Shown here in pieces: positions 51,259 to 57,909 of a stretch of 64,000 nt of DNA. Position numbers and translations under genes: made by a program. The notes under the pieces were generated by a model. That model did not search any database. It saw only the letters and a list, made by a program, of their open reading frames with translations, and was not told the origin of the DNA. Source of the stretch: an uncultured Bacilli bacterium (GTDB lineage: Bacteria; Bacillota_I; Bacilli_A; RF39; UBA660). The stretch's first letter is position 1. Each line of letters begins with the position of its first letter. Location: NCBI GenBank assembly GCA_934162125.1, contig CAKPHU010000001.1, positions 124,001 to 188,000 of the forward strand. Direction: 5' to 3'.

Positions 51259-52413
51259 CTATATTCCAAAAAGTACTTTTTCACTTTTGAAACGTTTAAT
51301 TATAAAGACTATTACTAAATAAGTTAAAACTAGTGATGAAACAATGCAGGCAATTATATTTAAATAGTTAACGGTACTAGAAAAGATATCCATTAATATT
51401 TGAACGTGACCTAGTATTGGGATAGCATAATAGATTAAGTTAGGTACATTAGACTCAATCATTGAGAAGATCATTGGAGCAATAGTGATATATGATAAGA
51501 TTTGAGTAGCTGCTTGAGCTTCTTTATAAGTCTTAGTATAACTAGTTATAGCTAAAGCAATACCTGATATTAGGATTGATGCGACTAGGCAGATAATGAC
51601 AGCGATTAGAATACTTTCTAAGTTGATATTTATGTTGATATCTTTATAGATCGAATAAGTATTATTACAATATATTAGACTAAGAATAGTTACTAGAAGT
51701 CCAAATAAAGATGATAATGTACTCATAACAACTGTAGCAAGATACTTGCCTGAAATTAACTCTGTTGTGGTGATAGGAAAAGTTAAAATTGTTTCTAGAG
51801 TTCCTTGTTCTTTTTCTACGGCTGTAGCTGTTGTAGCCATTGATGATGATGTTAGAGCAATAGCCATAATAATGTAGGCAAAAGCTACAGATAAGAAAGT
51901 ATCTAACATAATATTTTCACCAGAAATGTATTCTTGTTCGTAAGTAAAGTTTTGATAAATTACAGCTGGATCCATTCCTTCATTTAGTAAATATTGATCT
52001 CCTAGATAACGATTATAATTATCAAGATATGTCATAAGTAAACTAGCTGTTGTTAGACCAGAATTACCTTGATCAGAATAGACTGTGTACTTATTATTAT
52101 CTCTATCATAGATGAGATAGGCACTAATTTCTTTAGAAGCAAAAGCTTGAGCTAGTTCTTCTTCTTGATAGACAACTGGTTTTAGAGATAGACTTTTCAT
52201 AAGTTCTTTTTCAGTACTACTTAAGGTGTAATTAACGCCTACTTCATATTCTTTAGTTTCAGTATCTTCTATATTACTATAAAGACTTGAGAAAAAGATA
52301 ATGAAGAAAGCAATGAAAATAGGAACAACAAATATCATTAAAAGAGCTTTCTTATCACGAAATATTGAACGAAGTTCTTTTTTTATGGTTGTTAAAACAT
52401 TATTCTTATTCAT
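51259..52413 (-). CDS. ABC-2 type permease (NatB/YhaP-like)
   Basis: 384-residue permease of an ABC-2 exporter. A cytosolic N-terminal helix (TTIKKELRSIFRDKKALLMI) and one membrane segment are followed by a large extracytoplasmic domain (~45-170). Five more membrane segments lie in the C-terminal half, with TATAVEKEQGTLETILTFP, the conserved ABC-2 loop, between them. Its start overlaps the 3' end of the ATPase gene by 8 bases, so the two subunits are coupled. AGGAGG precedes the ATG. The substrate cannot be told from sequence; related systems export Na+ or peptides. Confidence 0.9.
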   Translation of the reverse strand: MNKNNVLTTIKKELRSIFRDKKALLMIFVVPIFIAFFIIFFSSLYSNIEDTETKEYEVGVNYTLSSTEKELMKSLSLKPVVYQEEELAQAFASKEISAYLIYDRDNNKYTVYSDQGNSGLTTASLLMTYLDNYNRYLGDQYLLNEGMDPAVIYQNFTYEQEYISGENIMLDTFLSVAFAYIIMAIALTSSSMATTATAVEKEQGTLETILTFPITTTELISGKYLATVVMSTLSSLFGLLVTILSLIYCNNTYSIYKDINININLESILIAVIICLVASILISGIALAITSYTKTYKEAQAATQILSYITIAPMIFSMIESNVPNLIYYAIPILGHVQILMDIFSSTVNYLNIIACIVSSLVLTYLVIVFIIKRFKSEKVLFGI

Positions 52414-53158
52414 ATTTGCCTCCTATTAGAGCAAAGAAGCTATCTCTTAAATTAGTTGTCTTAGTCTTCTTACAGATTTCTTCAGGAGTACCTGTGGCGA
52501 TAACTTGTCCTTTATTAATCATAATTATACGATCACAAATATTTTCAGCTTCCTCCATATAATGAGTAGAATATAGGACACATTTATTATTAGCCTTCTC
52601 TTCTTTAATAAAATCTAGAATTGTTTTACTAGAAATAACATCTAGGCCAGATGTAGCTTCATCTAGAATGTAATATTTAGGATTATGAACCAGACATCTA
52701 GCAATACTTACACGTTGATATTGACCAGTTGATAAAGTAGATATTTTTTGATGAAGAAAAGGTTCAAGAGAAAATCTTTTAGAAATTTCTTTAATCTTCT
52801 TAGGTAGTTCTTTTTTAGAAACTCCATAGTAAGAACCACACATTTCAAGTAATTCATTAGGAGAAATATCACGATATAATTTAGTGTTACCAGAAAGATA
52901 AGCAATTTTTTTCTTGATTTCTAATCCATTTTCTTGATAAGTTTCATCATCAATTAAGACTTCTCCTTCGGTTGGAGTCATGATACCAGCAATAAGACGA
53001 AGAAGCGTAGTCTTACCTGCTCCATTTGGACCAATTAGGCCAATTACTTCACCTTCTTTAGCAGTAAAAGATATATCATTATCAGCTTTAAATTTAATTA
53101 TTTCATTCTTATTAATAGTTTTTTCAAACTCTTTTGTGACATTTTTTACTTCTATCAT
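52406..53158 (-). CDS. ABC exporter ATP-binding subunit (NatA-like)
   Basis: 250-residue ATPase: Walker A GLIGPNGAGKTTLLRLIAG, Q-loop region AYLSGNTKLY (Q replaced by its local equivalent), signature STGQYQRVSIAR (LSTGQ variant of LSGGQ), Walker B YYILDEATSGLD and the H-loop YSTHYME. AAGGAG precedes the ATG. It is coupled to the permease downstream and follows the zinc-ribbon gene by two bases. The combination is a typical two-gene ABC-2 exporter. Confidence 0.93.
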   Translation of the reverse strand: MIEVKNVTKEFEKTINKNEIIKFKADNDISFTAKEGEVIGLIGPNGAGKTTLLRLIAGIMTPTEGEVLIDDETYQENGLEIKKKIAYLSGNTKLYRDISPNELLEMCGSYYGVSKKELPKKIKEISKRFSLEPFLHQKISTLSTGQYQRVSIARCLVHNPKYYILDEATSGLDVISSKTILDFIKEEKANNKCVLYSTHYMEEAENICDRIIMINKGQVIATGTPEEICKKTKTTNLRDSFFALIGGKYE

Positions 53159-53160
53159 AA

Positions 53161-53706
53161 TTATTCTCCTTCATCAAGAGCTGTTAAAATCCAATCATAG
53201 TCAACAAGATTGAAAGATGTACCACAATAAGGACAAATTCCAGTATGGTTTGAATCAATGCTGGCATTACAACCTGGACATTTTTTAATGACACCTGAGT
53301 CTTTAGCACTTATTAATTTTTCAAAAGTTAAGTAATTAGTCTTTTCAATACGATGGTCGTTAATGCCAGAAATATATTTTTTAGTAGTTTTGTCAATTTG
53401 GTAATCCATATAACGAGATATAAGTTTTACTTCAATAATATATTTTTCAGGAGTCTTATCAATATTTATAATTTCAGATGATTTAACATTTAACTCATCA
53501 TATAATTGTTGCTGATTATTAGAATTTAATTCTTTTAAAAAGTCATTATATTTTTCATATAAAGTAGCTGATAGTTTGTGTTTTACTTTAGGTAGATTAT
53601 CAGTCATTATAGCAGAAAGTAACATAATATAAGTGTTATCTACTTTAGCAAGAAACGAACTTTCAGAGAAAGTACTATCTTCTTTTATTAATTCTTTTAG
53701 TTCCAT
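53161..53706 (-). CDS. Tim44-like domain protein with C-terminal zinc ribbon (soluble)
   Basis: 181 residues. An N-terminal ~120-residue alpha+beta domain with the Tim44/NTF2-like layout (helix ITELKELIKED, strand EKYIIEVKLISRYMDYQ, strand NYLTFEKLI) is followed by a zinc ribbon (KCPGCNASI and ICPYCGTSF). It is a shorter paralogue of the next gene upstream, without membrane segments. It overlaps that gene by 10 bases. AAGGA precedes the ATG. The association of Tim44-like domains with an ABC-2 exporter suggests a membrane-complex or substrate-handling role, not shown. Confidence 0.77.
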   Translation of the reverse strand: MELKELIKEDSTFSESSFLAKVDNTYIMLLSAIMTDNLPKVKHKLSATLYEKYNDFLKELNSNNQQQLYDELNVKSSEIINIDKTPEKYIIEVKLISRYMDYQIDKTTKKYISGINDHRIEKTNYLTFEKLISAKDSGVIKKCPGCNASIDSNHTGICPYCGTSFNLVDYDWILTALDEGE

Positions 53707-54590
53707 TCTTGTCCTTTGGCCTCCTTCTTAGATAAGATCCAAGTACTGCTGTCTTTAGTAATTGTTGATTTGCAGTATGGACATTGTTGTGATGATACAT
53801 CTTCCAATTTTGCTCCACATGATGGACAAGTATCATCTTTAGATTTTTTAACTGATTTTACGAAAGTTAATTCATAATGCATTCTAACTTTATCATTTTT
53901 GTGGCCTCTAATAGTTGTATTATTAGCGTTGACAATATAATCATAGAAGTTAGTTATAAGTTCAATAGTAACAGTTAGGTTATTATTTTCTCTAGTTACT
54001 TTGGTAATCATGGCATCATTATAGACAAATTCTTTCATGATGTTCTTTTGACCTTTTATTTTTAAAGTGTCTAATTGCATAGAATATTGATTGTATAATT
54101 CGTCAGTTGTTTTACTTCTTAATGTATCATAATCAAAGTCCATCCAAGCTTCTTGAATTTGAACTAGATCAATATAACGTTTGTCAAGAAAGTCTTCAAC
54201 TGTTTTAGTTTCTTTGTCTTTTAAGTAGTTATTAAATTCATCTTCAGATATTTCCTTATTATGATTTAGTTCTAATCTTGGAGCTAATTTTTTAGCTCTT
54301 CGTTTCTTTTTAATCTCATTTTCTAAAATTACATATATGATACATGCAATGATGACAAGTATATTTATTAAATGATTGCTGGACCCAGACCTACTAGATC
54401 CATGGTCATGTCCCCAGTCACTGCCACCACCAGATGACCAGCCGCCACCAGAACCTCCACTATCATAATCTGTATCAAAGCCAGCATCAGTAGCGATAAA
54501 TTTAGGATTGTAGTTAAAAACAGTAAATATAGATGCTACAGCAATGATAAACAATGCAACAAATTTTAATTTTCTTTTTTTCTTAAACAT
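53697..54590 (-). CDS. Membrane-anchored Tim44-like zinc-ribbon protein with Gly/Ser/His loop
   Basis: 297 residues: N-terminal hydrophobic segment (residues ~9-24), a disordered loop rich in Gly, Ser, Trp, His and Asp (SGGSGGGWSSGGGSDWGHDH), a second hydrophobic segment (~72-90), then a basic patch and a cytosolic Tim44-like domain (~110-255). A zinc ribbon (TCPSCGAKL and QCPYCKS) closes it. The loop between the two membrane segments should face outside. It resembles the Tim44-domain zinc-ribbon transport proteins of gut Firmicutes. AAGGAG precedes the ATG. Function unknown. Confidence 0.78.
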   Translation of the reverse strand: MFKKKRKLKFVALFIIAVASIFTVFNYNPKFIATDAGFDTDYDSGGSGGGWSSGGGSDWGHDHGSSRSGSSNHLINILVIIACIIYVILENEIKKKRRAKKLAPRLELNHNKEISEDEFNNYLKDKETKTVEDFLDKRYIDLVQIQEAWMDFDYDTLRSKTTDELYNQYSMQLDTLKIKGQKNIMKEFVYNDAMITKVTRENNNLTVTIELITNFYDYIVNANNTTIRGHKNDKVRMHYELTFVKSVKKSKDDTCPSCGAKLEDVSSQQCPYCKSTITKDSSTWILSKKEAKGQEWN

Positions 54591-54625
54591 ATTTTTCTCC
54601 TTTTACTTATTAGATATGTAAAATA

Positions 54626-54817
54626 TTAAAGACTTGCTGGCTGATGTTGGGATTCAGAACTGGAATTATCTTCTTTTTCTTCAACGCTAGAATTAGTTGT
54701 ATCAATAGAAGTAGATATATCTTCTTTAGGCATATTGGTATAAGTTGCGGCTGTCGCAACAAGAACAAAAGCTACTAGCATTGTGACCTTTAAAGTTTTT
54801 AATTTTTCTTTTTGCAT
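54626..54817 (-). CDS. Small exported or anchored peptide, 63 residues
   Basis: Short gene. It encodes a basic start (MQKEKLKTLK), a hydrophobic segment (VTMLVAFVLVATAATY, residues ~11-26) and a Ser/Thr/Glu/Asp-rich tail of 35 residues ending QHQPASL. AGGTGAG precedes ATG 54815-54817; the longer frame back to 54826 is unlikely because it runs into the ribosome site. It is first in the operon with the Tim44-like proteins, with an extended -10 at 54838-54843. It could be a signal-peptide-bearing peptide or a membrane adaptor. No family recognised. Confidence 0.7.
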   Translation of the reverse strand: MQKEKLKTLKVTMLVAFVLVATAATYTNMPKEDISTSIDTTNSSVEEKEDNSSSESQHQPASL

Positions 54818-54837
54818 ATTTCTCACCTATTATCTAC

Positions 54838-54843
54838 ATTGTA
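54838..54843 (-). promoter_or_regulatory. Extended -10 of the 54817-50701 operon
   Basis: TGT-TACAAT on the minus strand, 20 bases before the first start codon. No strong -35. Confidence 0.52.
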
Positions 54844-54872
54844 ACATTTTTAAGCTTCTGTTTCTACAAACA

Positions 54873-54916
54873 TAAAAAAAAGAACATAATCTTTACACTT
54901 TTAGATTAATATTCTT
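54873..54916 (-). terminator. Intrinsic terminator of the surface-fibre operon
   Basis: AAGAACATAATCT (54880-54892) pairs imperfectly with AGATTAATATTCTT (54903-54916), followed by eight Ts on the minus strand. The hairpin includes the stop codon of the sortase gene. Confidence 0.72.
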
Positions 54917-55523
54917 CTTTATTTACTAAATATGAAACTACTACTAGTTGTCTATCATTAGTATCTTTCTTACAAGTTATTAGTGTTAACGTATTCTGAT
55001 TTAAGTCTCTACTTATTTCAACAGAGCCATCTTTTTTAACATCATATATCTCATCAATGTGGTAAGTATACTTTATTCCTTCATGATAGATATAGACAAT
55101 GTCATTTAGTTCTAGACGATGAAATTGATTGAAGTAAGAAATACGAGCAGTACCATTATGGGCTGCTAAAACGACATTTCCATTTACTTCTTGAGGTAGA
55201 GAACTTTCTTTTAGAATAGCAACATTTTTCTCAATTGTATTTTGATCTGATTCTAATGAATAAACTCCTCTTTTTAAACCAATTTTAGGTATTTCTAAGA
55301 TGAGTAGAAACTCCTCTTCCTTATTGTCAGAAGGTGGAGTTTCAATATTTTCCTTTTCTTCCTCTTTAACTTTAGAAGTATTTTCTAAATAATCATTTAC
55401 CTTATTATTGTCTTCTGTTGTATGCTCTTTTTCAAGAAAAATAGGAACAACTCCAATCATTATTCCTATTATCACAACAATTATTCCAAATGCTAGAGTT
55501 TTAGCTTTGCTTTTTTCTTGCAC
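54906..55523 (-). CDS. Sortase-family transpeptidase
   Basis: 205-residue sortase. An N-terminal anchor (residues ~8-29) is followed by a Glu/Asn-rich linker (~33-70). The catalytic domain contains LEIPKIGLKRGVY, the catalytic His in AAHNGTARISYFNQFHRLE, Cys in LTLITCKKD and Arg in NDRQLVVVSYL. The Cys is followed by KKDTNDRQ, and the overall order resembles small class B/D-like enzymes. The start is probably GTG 55521-55523 with AGGAA at a long spacing; the gene overlaps the preceding one by 23 bases. It is the last gene of the operon and the obvious partner for the sorting-signal protein just upstream. Confidence 0.88.
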   Translation of the reverse strand: MQEKSKAKTLAFGIIVVIIGIMIGVVPIFLEKEHTTEDNNKVNDYLENTSKVKEEEKENIETPPSDNKEEEFLLILEIPKIGLKRGVYSLESDQNTIEKNVAILKESSLPQEVNGNVVLAAHNGTARISYFNQFHRLELNDIVYIYHEGIKYTYHIDEIYDVKKDGSVEISRDLNQNTLTLITCKKDTNDRQLVVVSYLVNKEEY

Positions 55524-56145
55524 TTATAATTATTCCTAATCCTATTAAAACTATGATAATTGAAAATACAATTGTATAAGGAAAACTATTACTCATAGTA
55601 TCTGGAGTTTCAACAATTTCAACAGGTGGTTTGCCATTATCATATTGAGCATAGAATGACCAATCAATATATGATGATTCATTAAACTCTGTATTACCAT
55701 AACTTTCAGATAATTTTGTTTCTACAACCATTTTAGAAGTCTTTGATGGTTCAAAATCTCCTAGTAGAATTGCTTGTTGAAGATCAATTCCTTGATTAGT
55801 ATAGTCAAGGCCAGTAGCCTTTCCTTCATAGATAACTTTATCATCTAATTTAATTTTCATTATGATATTTTCTAGCAACTCATCTGCTTCAGCACTTTGA
55901 CTTTTAGGTACAACTTTAAAAAATAAAGTATATTTTATTTTTGTTCCATTCTCAATAGTTAATTCATCTGTATAACTACTACCAGGAACCATATCCATAT
56001 GCTTCATGAATACATCTTCATCTATTAATTTGCTTTCATAATATAGACGATCATTTTCTTCTGTAAAATATAATCTGTTTTCTTTAGCTTGTACAGATAT
56101 AGTACTAAGTACAAAAACAAATATTAATAATATGATTTTTTTCAT
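55501..56145 (-). CDS. Secreted protein with a sortase-type C-terminal sorting signal
   Basis: 214 residues. A signal peptide (KKIILLIFVFVLSTISVQAKE, cleavage probably after AKE or AQA) is followed by a beta-rich ectodomain and a Pro-containing spacer. The C-terminal signal is TPDTM (residues 180-184), then a hydrophobic stretch (YTIVFSIIIVLIGLGIIIS) and RKK. The layout is that of an LPxTG protein, but the motif is atypical (Leu to Thr, Gly to Met). AGGAGG precedes the ATG. The sortase overlaps its 3' end. It may be the base anchor or a minor subunit. The ectodomain family is not recognised. Confidence 0.78.
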   Translation of the reverse strand: MKKIILLIFVFVLSTISVQAKENRLYFTEENDRLYYESKLIDEDVFMKHMDMVPGSSYTDELTIENGTKIKYTLFFKVVPKSQSAEADELLENIIMKIKLDDKVIYEGKATGLDYTNQGIDLQQAILLGDFEPSKTSKMVVETKLSESYGNTEFNESSYIDWSFYAQYDNGKPPVEIVETPDTMSNSFPYTIVFSIIIVLIGLGIIISARKKQS

Positions 56146-56174
56146 AGCAAACCTCCTAGTCCTTTCTTTGTTAA

Positions 56175-56810
56175 CTAATTGATAGTTACACTAGTATTCC
56201 ATGCTGCTTGATATTGATCGAATTGTACAGTTTCAACTTTTACTGTTAAAGTATAAGTTCCACCAGCATATCCGCTAGTTGATGTTGTACAAGTCTTTGT
56301 ATGGTTTGTTGTGTCTTCTACGCAGTTATTTTCTAATGCGATAGTAACATTTGGATTAAATGTAACTGATTTAATTAAAGATGTTGTGCTAGCATTTTTA
56401 GCTAGTTTTGACTTATAGTAATAATAATCAACACCGTTTTCAGTTGATTTAGTCCATTTTGTTGCTAAGTCATCTGCGAAGTTAATTACAACTGCACTAT
56501 TACCAGTATCATCTTTTAGAGCTAATGTTTGTCCATTAGCATCTACCCATGCTTCAGTATAAGAAATACGTACAGCTGCTTCTACGTCACCTTTGTTAGT
56601 AGCAATAACACTTTTATTTGTTGTTGTACCTGGTGTCCAATCAGCTGGACTTTCAAATGTTTCAACTACTTCCATTTTATATGGTTTAGTTTTGAAAATA
56701 TTAGAAAAAGTATCAGTACTTGTGAAATAAGCAAATGTTACTCCTACAACACCTAATACAGCAACTAATAACAATGCAACTAAAGACTTTTTACTTTTAA
56801 CGTTTTGCAT
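56175..56810 (-). CDS. TasA/camelysin-like (BsaA-type) SipW-dependent matrix protein
   Basis: About 211 residues. An N-terminal basic region and hydrophobic segment (KKSLVALLLVAVLGVVGVTFAYF) are the typical SipW-dependent signal. A beta-sandwich follows, beginning VETFESPADWTPGTTTNKSV and VEAAVRISYTEAWV. A Cys pair (CVEDTTNHTKTC) can form a short disulfide loop. The ending YQAAWNTSVTIN resembles a donor strand. The ATG at 56808-56810 has GGGAGGAG 8-15 bases upstream, inside the sipW 3' end. It directly follows sipW and is probably its main substrate. Related TasA and BsaA proteins form extracellular fibres. Confidence 0.85.
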   Translation of the reverse strand: MQNVKSKKSLVALLLVAVLGVVGVTFAYFTSTDTFSNIFKTKPYKMEVVETFESPADWTPGTTTNKSVIATNKGDVEAAVRISYTEAWVDANGQTLALKDDTGNSAVVINFADDLATKWTKSTENGVDYYYYKSKLAKNASTTSLIKSVTFNPNVTIALENNCVEDTTNHTKTCTTSTSGYAGGTYTLTVKVETVQFDQYQAAWNTSVTIN

Positions 56811-57312
56811 CTCTTTCACTCCTCCCATTTTTTCTATTTATACCAAAAGTTTTTACATTGCTTGATAAAAACTCTGATACCAAAATTAAGACTGTTGCTA
56901 TTACAGATAAACTTAAATTATCATTAATAAATTTAATGTAATAGCCTAGATAAGGAATACTTATATTAGCAACCTTACCCATTACGTTTTGCATTTGGAT
57001 CTTCATGGCATCGGGAACATTATTAGCATCTCCCTTTGTCTCAATAAATCCATTTTCAATGCTTACTATTCTATGTGAAATTAGTGTACCATTAACTTGA
57101 AAAGTAATGACATCACCCATTTTTAATTCTTCTTCTGATACTTGTTTATAGTAGATAACACTGCCTGTTTTATAATTTGGTTCCATTGAACCAGATAGAA
57201 CTACGACAGGGTTATACTTAAATGCTGCTGGTAGACATACCAAAGCATAAACAAGAATGGCAATATCAACTATTGTAGATAGTACACGGATTATTTTTCT
57301 TATTATTCCCAT
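56797..57312 (-). CDS. sipW: SipW-type (ER-type) signal peptidase I
   Basis: 171-residue membrane protease of the ER-type branch, with a Ser/His rather than Ser/Lys dyad. Motifs: VLSGSMEPNYKTGSVIYY with the catalytic Ser, GTLISHRIVSI with the catalytic His, and TKGDANNVPDA. One membrane anchor lies at the N-terminus (~10-30) and a second near the C-terminus (~130-150). AAGGT precedes the ATG. It overlaps the TasA-like gene upstream by 10 bases and the next one by 14, so the three are coupled, which is the classic tapA-sipW-tasA logic of Bacillus. Confidence 0.95.
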   Translation of the reverse strand: MGIIRKIIRVLSTIVDIAILVYALVCLPAAFKYNPVVVLSGSMEPNYKTGSVIYYKQVSEEELKMGDVITFQVNGTLISHRIVSIENGFIETKGDANNVPDAMKIQMQNVMGKVANISIPYLGYYIKFINDNLSLSVIATVLILVSEFLSSNVKTFGINRKNGRSERDAKR

Positions 57313-57908
57313 GTAACATTACCTTCATTTATTACTGCATTCTTTCCCCAGATTTCTTGAATAGCGTTACTAGTAGCTTGAATAGCTTCAAAATTGAAAT
57401 CTAGTTCGTATGTATATGACTTATAATCATCATAATATGGAGAGGTACTAATTAGACTTTCATTTAGACTAATAGAGTCTAAAACTTGAACTGAACTATT
57501 AGCATTTAAAGTCTTTTTATAGTAGTACCAACCATCATCTCCAGCAATAAAGTCACTTGTAAAAGCACTTGTCCAATTTTTAGTAACAGCACTTGTACCA
57601 TTAACATTGTTGTCTAGAGATAACTTGATACCATTTACTTCTTTTCTCCATGATTCATTGTAATTAATTCTTAAAACTACTGGAGTATTAGTTGTTTCTT
57701 TATTTACAAAAGTTACTTTTTTAGTTCCCCATGTATCATTAAACTCTTCTTCTACTTGGACATTATAAGTCATAGCCTTAAACTTATTTGGAATAGCAAC
57801 TTCTGAATAGTAGTAAGCAAAAGTTGTACCGGCTATTCCAAGTAAGAGTACAGTAAGGAGGTACATTAATGGTTTCTTTTTGATTTTTTTAAGTTTTTTA
57901 AATTTCAT
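57303..57908 (-). CDS. TasA/camelysin-like SipW-dependent protein, divergent paralogue
   Basis: 201 residues. The N-terminus has a Lys-rich run, a hydrophobic segment (LMYLLTVLLLGIAGTTFAYY) ending with a TFAYY cleavage region, and a beta-sandwich with EEEFNDTWGTKKVTFVNKET and TPVVLRINYNESWRKE. This is the same layout as the 56175-56810 protein, with low identity and no Cys pair, so the two may be major and minor subunits. AAGGAGG precedes the ATG and lies inside the 3' end of the preceding gene, which ends one base earlier. sipW follows with an overlap. Confidence 0.82.
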   Translation of the reverse strand: MKFKKLKKIKKKPLMYLLTVLLLGIAGTTFAYYYSEVAIPNKFKAMTYNVQVEEEFNDTWGTKKVTFVNKETTNTPVVLRINYNESWRKEVNGIKLSLDNNVNGTSAVTKNWTSAFTSDFIAGDDGWYYYKKTLNANSSVQVLDSISLNESLISTSPYYDDYKSYTYELDFNFEAIQATSNAIQEIWGKNAVINEGNVTWE

Positions 57909-57909
57909 C

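Noticed and set aside
52406..53158. Treating the ABC exporter as the transporter of the sortase/fibre operon
   Set aside because: A terminator (54873-54916) and a separate promoter (54838-54843) separate the two operons.
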